From NCBI GenBank assembly GCA_036346275.1, contig CM070721.1, forward strand, positions 51,857,869-51,921,868: 64,000 bases of DNA. Reading direction: 5' to 3'. Position numbers and translations under genes: made by a program. Below the pieces are notes generated by a model. It saw nothing but the letters and a program-made list of their open reading frames with translations, did not search any database and was not told where the DNA came from. Below, piece by piece: positions 10,061 through 21,095 of this stretch (positions within the stretch are counted from its first letter, which is position 1; each line of letters starts with the position of its first letter). This stretch comes from Otatea glauca. Its lineage: Eukaryota; Streptophyta; Magnoliopsida; Poales; Poaceae.

Positions 10061-13003
10061 ATGGCGACTTCGGCGGATCAAGCGGCCGGCTGCGGTAAGT
10101 GGGATTTTCCCCCCCTTGGTTTTGATGAGGTTTTTTGTAGGTGAAATGAGTACGGTGTTGATCTGGGTTTTGGTTGTGCAGGGTCTGAGGCGAGGGCGTC
10201 CAAGCTGCGGTACCCGCTGCGGTCGGCGAGCCGGGGGAAGGCTGCCGCGCCTGCGGCGGCGGATGCTCCTCCTAGCGCCTCCGCTCCCAGGAGGTCTGTT
10301 TTCTTGAGCTGTTGTTGTCAACTAATCCCGTTGGTAACGAGTGAAGCACGCCCGCTATAAGCACTTTGTTACAAGGAACCAACGCCTTGCGTTATATGCG
10401 ACTGTTTAGACGATAGATTTCGAAATCTTACTTATAATTATTTTTACATGTACTTAATAAATTTCTATGCAATCATATACAGTTACCAGGCGGCTATCAA
10501 AGAGCTGACATATGTTTATCTTGTGAAATAGCTGATAGATCTGCAAATGGTTCACCAAACCTGACCTACTTATTCAAAAAGCAACAGTGTAAAAAGGAGC
10601 TTACATGAATCCTATACTCCCTAGATACAAAAATGTAGGGTACCCACCAAATTTCGACATTCATAGTTTGTAAATTTTGACCAACAATTGGTAACACAAT
10701 ACACACACACATACGATACAAAAGTGATACCATTGGATTCATATTTAAAAGCACTTTTGTATGATTATGATTTTGTAGCTATGAACAAAGTTTTGTAAAA
10801 GAAATTAACGATCAAACTAAATTTTGGAGATTGCACCAAGTTAAAGCGTGTCTAGTTGACACGTGAAAGTTGCTTGGTACCATTCCTACTAAAAAAATGT
10901 TATGCACAGAATCAGCTTAGTTCTCTGAAATCAGAAATAGCTTTACTAATATCCAAGTTGGGTCCTTTAAGTTTATAATTGGCGGTTATGCCTATTGTTG
11001 AAGAACTAAAAACAGCTAAAGGAGATAAAAAAAATGCACATATAGTAACTAAGAAGGCCCTATATGTCAGCCCACTTGTCATAATGTAATTTTGTTTGTT
11101 GGGTGAGAGGCTGAGCCCCATGGTCCATATTAAAAGTGCATCTAAACTGTCTAATTTAGAAACATTAATCATTTGGTTGTTGTTATGGGGCTTGGTTAAC
11201 ACATTCTTTATGGTGATTTTGATGATCAGTACATTTGGTATAACAGCATTGTATGTTCTAACAAACAAAGTTAACATCTGGAAGTATATTTGTATATGTG
11301 ATTTTTATGTATAGTATTGCTGCCTGAAATAAATTTAAAGCGACAAAGTTACATCTAAAGTTGAATGAAACGTTTGCATGTTCATTTTTTTTATTTAATA
11401 TCTATATGCATTGCTGGCTAAGTGCAAGGCAGTATTTATGTCATCTTTGTCCTCACATGGATCTGGGTTTCCTTTGCAAAAGTGATACTATGACTAACTG
11501 ACTACTATGACTTTTACTCTTTAAGTAGTGTCTTCCCCGGTAGCCCCACATTAGTTTGTTCTGGAGGTTTAGCCATCACAAGGCTGAGTTACCAATATTT
11601 CAACAAGTTTCTGTGGGAAAACAATAGGCCAGCGTACCAATGTGCAGATGTCCAGCTTATTGCTTCAAAATTAAGCATATGACTGTTTGGTGCCATGTCA
11701 ATGCAAAATTGACTAGCAACTTACATTGGAAGCCTCTCAGATTCCAACTTTAAAATTGCTGTGAACTAACTTTTTTTCACCTCCAATTGTGTTCCTCATA
11801 CAGGACAAGACCATCTTCAGATGTCAGCAAGAGTATGTGTGTTCTCGATCTTTCTTCAGTGAAGGATAAATCAGCCAAACCTCCACGGAGGCACTCAATA
11901 CAAACCAAGCCAGGTGCTAGCCCGAGGCCAACTCCTGCTGGAACTATCACTCCGGTGTCAGGGGTTAGGTTAAGGACGTCTGACAGCCTGTGGAAGTTTG
12001 ATACTCCGACATCAGAAGTGTCCATGTCCACAGCAAGGCGCAAGTTCAGCACATTGTCCTCAATCTCATATTGGATGACACAGATCAGGCTTGCAGAGGC
12101 TGCTTCCAAGCACTCTGTCTCTCTGGGCTTCTTCAAGCTTGCCCTTGAATCAGAATGTGAGGTGAGTATCAATTGATTGCATGTCATTTCTAATTAGTTC
12201 AGTGTCTTTCATTGGTCGTACTATTGTGATGTGTACTTTTTTTCCCACAGCCAGTGGATCGGATGAGGGAAGAACTCAAATCTTATCTAGTTCGGCATGG
12301 CCTTGCAACAGAACTAGAGGAACCAGTGAAGGACATTCTTCAGGTTTATGATATCGTTGAAGATTTTGACAAGCTGAAGATCTCTGTAGACTCCTCGCAG
12401 CAACCAAAAAAGTCCGACAAGGCTGCTCGTGGTACCACCAATGTGTCGCCAAAGGGTAATCTGAAGCCAAGGTCACTGAATTCTGATGCAACTCAAAATA
12501 AGGAAGCAGTCAAGAAAGAGAACATTCAGAAGGAGAAGTCTGATGCAAGGGTCAGAGGTTCCAATAAACGGAATCTAGCCAAAAATGTTCCTGCAAAGGA
12601 AGTAGTTGCGAAAAATACTGGTAAGAAAACGAGGAAGCAGGCCAAGGGGCAGCAGGAAGATTGCAATGCAGGTAGTGATGCTTTGCCAGTTGGTCTGGAC
12701 CAAGAATCTGGTAAGTGCCGTCGTGTATTCCTGAATTTATAATATAAATAACAGCCCTCTGTGCAAGAGTATGGGCTGGCTAATGCAAATTTCTTTTTCA
12801 GTTGATGTGGTGAAGGAGATTACACATGAAGATAAGGAGAACATGGTAAGAATGTATACTGTGTAATAGCAATTGAGACTTGAGAGCATTACTACATTAA
12901 ATAGGTGCCAGGGTAATTATTTCGTTCTTGCTGATGGAAAAATTTATGCTTGTAGGGGGATACTGAAATGACAATGGATGCTGACATAGCCCAAGAAGCC
13001 TAG
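10061..13003 (+). CDS. Plant-conserved basic protein of unknown function, six exons, 351 aa
   Basis: Exons: 10061-10094, 10182-10293, 11804-12161, 12251-12710, 12802-12845 and 12956-13003. All introns are GT-AG, phases agree, and the sum is exactly 352 codons including TAG. The N-terminus carries a KLRYPLRSASRGK basic motif. Exon 3 has a proline- and serine-rich segment (PKPGASPRPTPAGT-like), then the most family-like block at about residues 137-165, SYWMTQIRLAEAASKHSVSL followed by GFFKLALE. Residues 225-315 are Lys/Arg/Glu-rich and look disordered and possibly nuclear; the tail is acidic. There is no signal peptide or membrane segment. I recognise the SYW...KHS...GFFKLALE block as recurring in plant proteins annotated only as uncharacterised, and I do not assign a function. 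The splice solution is clean, so the gene is very likely real. Confidence 0.85.
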
Positions 13004-13294
13004 AACAGCCGGACCTACTTCAGATTCAAACCTTTTGTATTGCTGAATATGAAGTGTGTGGTGCTTGTTTTCTTTTGCCATTGTCGATATGTTACTGGAG
13101 CTTGTCTTTCCGATTGTCAAACCGTAAAGAGGTCTTTAAGAGTGTATTATGGTTTTCTGGGTGATTGATTGCTTGCATTCGCTTTGTTAAGTCAGCTTTG
13201 CATGTATGAGTCGAGCATCTGAATATAGTTGGATTCCTTATTTGTGTGATCAAATCCTTCCTGATCTTTGTGTTCTCATGTATTATACTGGAAC

Positions 13295-13615
13295 CAGGGT
13301 TTACAAAACCGAATTTTGAAATTTGCGTTACGAAAACCCCAAAAATCGCTCGAAAACCGTTAAAAACTGAAGTGTTAAGAAATCAATTTTTTTTTGAAAA
13401 ATTGCAAAAAAAAATAGAAAAACCGTTGCCAATTGAATGTTTATCATAAAACGGTTTATGTGAGCGGTTTTCGACGAAAAACCGAATATGTAAATTTTTT
13501 CAAAATTTTTAAATTTTAATTTTTTTTTAATGGACCAGTTTATCGAACGGTTTTTTATTTCGAACCACAGCAGTGCGCACGAAAACCACGGATTTCGCTG
13601 GTTTTGTGAATCTTG
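13295..13615. mobile_element. hAT-type MITE, CAGGGTTYACAAAACCG family, 321 bp
   Basis: The ends CAGGGTTTACAAAACC and, inverted, CAAGATTCACAAAACC are bounded by a perfect 8-bp target duplication ACTGGAAC at 13287-13294 and 13616-13623. The interior repeats CGAAAACCG and CGGTTTT motifs. It lies about 290 bases past the stop codon of the 10061 gene, so it may fall in or just after its 3' end. Confidence 0.92.
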
Positions 13616-13623
13616 ACTGGAAC

Positions 13624-14815
13624 AACATGATATAATTCTTCAATTGCGTGCTTAATAAATTGTGATCAGGGCTTGCGTTCTATGCACGTGTGTGCACGTT
13701 CTATGCTGCATGGCCGTAGAGGTTTGTACTGTGTGGTCATGTGGTTTTCCTTGTATTATTGGATCTCACTGAATCCAGACTACACGCGATGTCGGTTTTG
13801 ATTAATGCAACTTGTAAGCCACATTTTTCTGCAGTCTAGTTATTTTGCCTGAGATCTAGATTTTCATGCTCGAGTTGTTTCCTTTATCTGTATCTCTTCA
13901 CTTGTGTCCAGTATTTTTTTTTGTGTAATTATTTATATTTGAATTTACGGCTTAAAGGTTCTGATGTGATTAAGGTGTTTCAACAGCAGAAAATGCTGAA
14001 AAGATGCCCATCACCTCATGCAAGGCCAAACGTACATTGCGATTAGCTGTAACGTCACACCCGCAGAGAGACCTACACCTAGTAGAGAATAGACTTGTGA
14101 AAGGCATGATAAGTACATATAGAGGTAAGGAAGAGAAATCACAAAATGTACAGGTAGTATAAGATTCTGACAATTGTACAAGACAGGCAATGACAAGGAG
14201 AATAGTAGCTTGCTACACAAAATGGCACATCTGATAATAGAGGGGCGCATAGAAGCAGGTGCAGGAGTGCAATGCTGAAGAAGAGAACAAATTTAGGGTC
14301 TGTGTGGGGAGTTTTAGTTTTTTTTTTAAAAGCTGTTTTTTTTTGTTTTTAGGCTGAGAAGTAACTGTAGTTTTTTTTATAAGAGATCGTTTAACAAATA
14401 GCTAATTTTTCTCATTAATAAGTTGTAAAAGTAGGTCCAACCCAATTTTCAGCTTTTGTCTTTTAGCTTTTATATATGACTTCTAGATTATACCAAAAGC
14501 TGCTTAAAAGTTGAGTTGTTTGAGGGGTTTGCTAGCTTTTCTTAACCGCCATTAGTTAGACAATGATGAAAGCAAAGAGAAAGCAACCGGTGATATCTTG
14601 CGCAAGTTTAATCATAACTAGCTAGGGCCACGCGCTACGCTGTGTCGTGCGAAATTTGAGAAATTCGGTCGCGCGACGCTGCGCAGAGCGAAATTTGGTC
14701 CGACGGATATTTTCTGAAAAAAATTGCGTAATTTCGGTTTTCTTGGTTTTTTTTAAATGGCCTGTGTTTTTTTGGGAGAAAAACGCGGAGGGACCTAAAC
14801 ATATTTTCTTTTTTT
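13624..14815. other. Intergenic, MITE-like piece, no gene
   Basis: Around 14296-14530 a stretch begins GGTCTGTGTGGGGAGTTTTAG and ends in AGTTGTTTGAGGGG with poly-T/poly-A inner parts, the texture of a small inverted-repeat element, but I could not fix its borders. The rest shows nothing recognisable. Confidence 0.35.
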
Positions 14816-15080
14816 GCGTAATTCCGGTTTTCTTGTTTTTTTTTAAAAAAGACCGCTAGGACCTGTCGGCGAATCTATAGACTGCTATAAATCGTCGGCG
14901 AATTTGTGGTTTTTGTTTTTGGAAGAAAATAAACGTATTTTCGTTTTTTTTTTGCATAATTCCGGTTTTCTTGTTTTTTTTAAAACAGGTCGCTAGGACC
15001 CGTTGACAAATCTGTGGATCGCTATAAACCGTCAGCAAATCTGTGGTATTTTTTTTAGAAGAATACCGCGGAGGAACCTA
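14816..15080. repeat. Degenerate tandem repeat, about 138-bp period
   Basis: Two adjacent copies start at 14816 and 14954 with GCRTAATTCCGGTTTTCTTG, followed in both by CGCTAGGACC and later TCTRT...GCTATAAA. Shorter related phrases of the type GGAKCTAAACGTAATTT continue to about 15265, suggesting a longer decayed array spanning 14650-15270. Confidence 0.7.
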
Positions 15081-15270
15081 AATGCAATTTCATTTTTCTT
15101 CGGGTCTAGTCTGCTAAAAGCCGATTTCTTGAGACCTAAATGTAATTTCGGTTTTTTTCGGATCCATTTTGTTAAAAACCGCCGGAGGATCTAAACGTAA
15201 TTTTGAATTTTTTTGGGTCTATTTTGTTAAAAACCTACCGGAGGATCTAAACGTAATTTCGAATTCGGAG

Positions 15271-16370
15271 GACCCTTTCGCGAGGAAGGTGACGTGGCGC
15301 AGCTGGTTTGCCTCCATTCCTCTCCGGTATAATAGTAAGTATACATTTGCAGGTGGCTCTAGCTGTGCAAAATTCAGGCTATTAATGCTATTATTTCTTT
15401 GCTTTTTTCCCTCCATAATGTTCAGTTGTTCATATATGGCTGCTTCTGATTTGTTCTGCACCTCGGAGCCCACCATGTTGACACAAAGAGACGACATGTC
15501 ACATTGATGGCATGTAGAGAGCTTTTGCTAACGGGTCCAAAATGGCATGTGTACTAAAATCATCACTGATTTACTCTAGCGAGTCCCAAGCTTTTGCCAC
15601 TTCTGTGGTCAGGTAAAGTGGTAGCAGTCATAATGCAGTCCATTTTTACTGCTCAGTTTAGTCTAAATTATCTATATTTCAAAGGCATTGATAGATGAAC
15701 ACATCAGAGAAGGGCATTACATAGATAATTAAACAAAGGATTACCACGGCAAATAGGATTGGGTTGAACATCAACATCGCCAGTTCGCCACTATCTCAAC
15801 CCATCTCCTGAACTTCCTGTAGCATAGCCAAGAGGGAATTAAGGGCATTGCTAATTAATTAATTTAGCACAGTTGTTTTGGAGAGTGGCATGCATGGCAT
15901 CCAGTGCATCACTGAATTATGAGCTTGGAGACGAGAGGAAGAATCAATCCATCAATATAATCCCCGTCATCGTACCAACTAAAGCCTTGGCATGATGATA
16001 TATGTATATCAGTATATATCTCCCCTATGAGATGGATGAGTGTCACTGTAGGCGCGGGCTGCACTAGACGAGGATCCAACGTCCACATCATCACCGACAC
16101 AAAAACGAAGCACTTTCCTGCATGATCAGAAATGGACCACAATTCCACGAACAATGATCTCGATCGCCACTAGCCATTTTGGGTTTCAGTGCACAAGGGT
16201 GTCATTAATTTTTCGACGTTCAAAGACTTATTTTGTGTTGATCAAGGGTGTTCGGTTTAGTTTCGGCTGCAACACATCCTTTATACGACTGAAGTGATGT
16301 GCAAAATTATACTATCCTTTATGCAGAAATGGAGGCCGCTGGCGAAAAGTAGCTTACATTCTAAGGTAGA
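15271..16370. other. Intergenic, nothing recognised
   Basis: Ordinary mixed-composition DNA with short overlapping frames on both strands. No domain, RNA gene or repeat border was found. Confidence 0.4.
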
Positions 16371-16378
16371 CATGGTAG

Positions 16379-16727
16379 CAAAGTTCACAAAACAGGGCGA
16401 AAACCGTGATTTTCGAGCGTACCGCTACGATTCGAGATTCAGAACCGCTTGGTAAACCGCTTTAATTTAAAAAAATGGAAAAAATTATGCATTGAAAACC
16501 GCTTGAAAACCGTTTTTTAAGAACATTCAATTGGTCATTGGTTTTTGGTGAAAAACCGAGCGGTTTCTCGCGAAAAACCGAACGGTTTTCGATTTTATTG
16601 AATTTTTTTCAAACTTTTTTGATTTCTTAACCCTTCGGTTTCTAACGGTTTTCGAGCGATTTTTCGAGCGGTTTTTGCGGTTTTCGAATTTCGAACGGTT
16701 TTTCAAAATTCGATTTTGTGAACCCTG
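16379..16727. mobile_element. hAT-type MITE, same family as 13295, opposite orientation, 349 bp
   Basis: The ends CAAAGTTCACAAAAC and, inverted, CAGGGTTCACAAAATCG are flanked by a perfect 8-bp target duplication CATGGTAG (16371-16378 and 16728-16735). The interior has the same CGGTTTTCGAGCG units as the copy at 13295-13615 but on the other strand, so the two form an inverted pair 2.8 kb apart. Confidence 0.92.
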
Positions 16728-16735
16728 CATGGTAG

Positions 16736-17514
16736 TAACGCAAGGAAGACAATGGATGCGCGAGTTTCGGAGTGAAGACGTCGGACGCTGATTTTATTTT
16801 CTTCTGTTTTGGTGTTAGTTCTTGTTTGTGCTTGTTCTGAACCTGTAACGAAACTAGTGTCCTTGGTCGTAGTTACTGTACTAAAATTCCGGATATTCTT
16901 TTTTTCCATCCTAATTCGCTCCGGAAGCCTTCAGTCAATCAGACCAAAATTATCCACTCTGTTTACATCTCTTAATTGGAAGGCATCTAACAGCAAAACA
17001 ATGGACTTTCTAGTTGTACTCTTGGTTTCAATAACCATCCTGGTGCCAAAAGCTGGAACCTGGTGCGCTCTGTTTTTCGCCTGGGAATGAACTTGAAAAT
17101 CTTGAAAACCTGATCTTTGGAAGTTGCAAAATGAAGTCCAACGTACACATTTGAAATGGAAGACTAAACAATAAACCGCGAGACGGGAGGTCTATAGGGG
17201 TGAACCGGTCGATGGTTCGGTTCTCCCTGTTTTGGGAGCACTGGTCGTCGAAGAACGACTGTACGAGAGTGTTATGCGCTGGTAACAAATGGAAATTTGC
17301 TCATCCTGGTGAAAAACTAAGCACATCTAAACCAGAATACTTGTAGTGCGTTAAGTTAAGCTGTAATCCTTGACACAGACTGAGAAGTTTTTTATGGTAG
17401 GTTCAGAAGTATTCTAAAGCAGAGATTCACAGGCTCAAAACGCCGACCAGACGTACAGGTGCTAATTAATTAAGAGTAAAACACAGCGATGGTTTGACGG
17501 CTGATGTCCCGTCT
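16736..17514. other. Intergenic, nothing recognised
   Basis: No gene, RNA or repeat border could be supported between the hAT MITE and the solo LTR. Confidence 0.4.
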
Positions 17515-17519
17515 GTATT

Positions 17520-20500
17520 TGTAACGCCCTATTTTTTTTGCTCTAACTTAAATTTTGGAGTATTTTTATTTTTGTGAATTTTTTTGAGAATTTATTTAAA
17601 TTTATTTGGATTTATTCAAATAGGACTTTTTTTGAAAATAATTGAATAATGGAAAAGTTTTTGTAAAGTTTTATTGCAAATATTTTAATTGAGTTCCAAA
17701 TATCTCAAAGTAATTTCTGAAATTTTTCTAGAATTTTTCTGCTATTTTAAAAGCTCCAAATGATTTAATTGAATTTCTAGAATTATTTTAAATGTGAAAT
17801 GATTTTAAAATCAGTTGACGTGTCGCCGGCCCAACCGCGCCGAAACCCTAGCGTCGCCCGATCCGAGCCGTTCGATCCTGATCGGATGCCTATGAGTGAG
17901 CCACGTCGTCCGCGTGCATGCGCCTTCGGATCATCGCCGCACGAACGGCTGGGAGAGGGTCACGTCGGTCGCCTTCGCGAGATCACCGGAGCTAATGCCG
18001 CCGACCGTTTCCGCTCGTTTCGCCGCCTGTAGCGCGCACGTCGAGGCCCCTTATAGTGCACCGAGTAGCGCGTCTGACAGAGCTCCTTTCACGCGTCTTT
18101 TGACTCTCGCACGCAGCGCCGAGGCGCTTTAGAGACCACGGAGAGCTCGCCGTAGTTGTTCCTCTGCGCGCCATCGTTCTCCGCCGCTTGCTTCGCCGTC
18201 GCCGAGGTCACCAGCAGCATCGCCCGAGTCAAGCCGCGTCGAACGCGCTAGATCTTCTCGCCGGAACCACCGAACGCCGTCGACTACGTCGTCTTCCTCA
18301 TCTCCGGCAAGCTTGCACCGCCGACGCCATCGCCGGACTCGAGCATCGCTGACCGCTCGGACCGCAAGGAGGGTAAGGATTGTGCCACGTCGCCCTTCTC
18401 TCGTTACATTTAGTTTGTGTATGCGTGCCGTTAGATCATTATGAGCGGTCCGGATTAACCCTAAGGTTTACACGTTAGTTGATCTTGATCGTTAGATCTA
18501 GAGCGAACGGCTTGGATTAGATCTAGTTTCGCGATATGTTTTTGTCTTAGCCGTTGGATCGTTAGTGAACGCGTGAGATTGTGCGCGAAGCGGTTGAATA
18601 GTAAACGGCTCGGTACCGTGGGCGTTGGATTTAGATCCGAACGGCGGTGTGAGTAGATCGGTGGCGCGGATCCGTGTCGTTCAAATTTGAACGTACGGCG
18701 GAGATGACGCCGCACCCCCATCGAATCACGTGCGGACGCGTGTGAGCGTTGACTGAGGGTGAGACCAGATCCGACCGTTGAATTCGGGCGCACCGTTGGA
18801 TGCGTGACGCGTGGGGCGTGGAGCGGCGTCGCCGAATCAGCGGGGTGAGATCCGACCGATTGGATGAGCGAGCGGTCTGGATCTTGCCGCGTGTCGCGTC
18901 GGGATTGGCTGCGCATCGTCGCTGACGCCACGGCCTGCGTCACCCGGTGCATGAGCTCAGTGCTGCCGGTCCACGGTGGACCAGAGCCGAATCGTGGACC
19001 CAGCCCATGAACCGAAGCAACGTGGCGGCACTAGAGGCTGCCACGTGTCGTGCTGACGTCATAAATATGTTATATATAAAAATATTTTGGCCGAAATTCT
19101 TTTATGTGCTGACGTCATCATGATGCAATGCTGATGTCATAAATGCGAATTTTCAGTATAAAAATAATTGGGAAAAATCGGATTTCTTAATTTCTGTATT
19201 TTCAGATTTTATTCAAACTTCAAATGACTATAACTTTTGCATTTTAACTCGGATTTGGGTGATTCAAATTTCTAAAAATTCATAAAATTATGACCTATTT
19301 AATGATGAATTTTATTTGAATTTTTGAGGCCATTTAGTCCTCTGTATTAGATTTTTATTGTATATTTTGTTTGTCCGCGTAGACGCAAATTTGCCGGAAA
19401 GTTTCGAGGAAGAATTCGTCGCTCAAGACCAAGCTTCGGAACACGACCAGCAACTCTTTAAAGGCAAGTGATGCTTTGATCATTTTGATCCCAGGTTTTT
19501 AAAATGTAGTTTATGCTTTGAAACTATGCATGCTTATTTATTTAAAATGAATTTAAATTGATTTGGGATAATGTAGTTAATCAACCCATTTTGTTATGCC
19601 ACCTTGAATTATTAATTGTATGCCCTAAATCATTGTCACCCTAAGTTTGATTATATTAGTTGGATGTTAATATTGTGCCAACACGGGAGGCTAGACCGTG
19701 AGTAGATGCTTAGCCTTGCAACGAGTCATGAATGATCTTTCAGAAAAATGCTACAAAATTGACTAATAGAATATTGAATGTATTTTGAAAGTGGTGTGAT
19801 GATGCCACATAATGATATGGAAGTATGGTGACCTGTGTGGTTCCATATTGATGTTGAGTTATTGCTGGCATGTGTTGCACAATAATCAACTGGGTGGGAA
19901 ATGATTTAGACTGGGGCAAGTGGCAAGAGGCTGTGTGCCAGGTGGGCCTGTGTGGCATTGGGTTGATGAGTGTTGTGAGTCTGTGTGCCACAATGGGCTG
20001 TGTGCCACTGTTGAGTGTTGGAAGTCTTGCCTTGGTCAGTTAAGGACTTCACCTTGCAAGCCTTTGATCTGAGTCACCCGTACAACCACATGTCTGATAT
20101 GGGATGGACCTAGTTGACTAGGGTTCGATATCTTTCCTCCGATACCTCGGGGTGACAAGACACGTGGGTGTATCTGATGGGGAGCGCACGTGCTACGGCT
20201 TGGTGCCCATCCAACGGTGATTGGCCGGTCCTATACTTGGCTCTGTGTGAGGGAAGTGATAGTGAAGGCAATCTGGAGAGGTTCTTTGGTTAAGGTAGAG
20301 GTTCCTGAAAAGCTTTGTTGCGGACAATCACCTGTGTGGTGAGCGGCTGTATCTTGTGGGTAAAGTGTACAACCTCTGCAGAGTGTCAAAACTATTCGAA
20401 TAGCCGCGCTCGCGGTATTGAGCATTGCTCGGGATTACTGATCAAGGGTAGATTTTCATAAACAAAATGTGGGAAGGGTGGGTGTGTGCCAAGTGTTAAA

Positions 20501-21090
20501 ATGGCTATTAAGGTGTGTGCGAGAATCTTCGATGAAAAACCATTTGAAGAAATTAGTATTACTTATAACTGTTCCTTTGCTTTAATTTAAATAAGATATG
20601 GTTTAAAAATGTTTGTTGATGCAAAAGAACCATTTAAGCCCAACCTTTGGAATAAGCTTTGCATATAGTAATAGCGTTGCATCCTGTGCATTACTTGTTG
20701 AGTGCCTTGTGTACTCATCCCACCTTGCTTATCAACCCCAACATCGTGGAGGAGACTACACGGTTTGGGGAGGAGTACATTGAGGACCCGAGCAACTAGG
20801 GGGCAAGCCCAGTCGGTTGCCTGTGGCAAGATGAAGGCTTCCTCGACATTTGTTTATGTTCCGCTGCTATTTTCTTTTTCTCTTAATAATGTAAGCCCCG
20901 TGTGGCTGTCTTATCTGTAAGGAGACCATAAGGTCGTACAACTCGGTTTATATACATGTTTGCACTAATTATTCTTATATCTTCGTGAATGTCTGTGATG
21001 TGCAACCCTGTATGTCTGTGTATGCTAGCGTGATCCTGGACTGGCACAGAATACACAGAGGGTCCGGATCTGCAGGTTCGAGTCCCGACA
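17520..21090 (+). mobile_element. Gypsy-type solo LTR, about 3.57 kb
   Basis: It begins TGTAACGCCCTATTTTTTTT, a start shared by many long grass gypsy LTRs, and ends GTTCGAGTCCCGACA. The flanks GTATT (17515-17519) and GTAAT (21091-21095) are a 5-bp duplication with one mismatch. Inside are an AT-rich head, a GC-rich block at 17815-18970, and the phrase AAGTGTACAACCTCTGCAGA near 20364, which I associate with such LTRs. No gag, protease, RT or integrase is present, consistent with LTR-LTR recombination. The open frames in the GC-rich block are not treated as genes. The right boundary is inferred only from the TG...CA ends and the imperfect duplication. Confidence 0.65.
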
Positions 21091-21095
21091 GTAAT

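Noticed and set aside
14816..15270. Possible CRISPR-like regular repeat
   Set aside because: Units are long, adjacent without spacers, diverged and in a plant genome; it is a degenerate tandem repeat.
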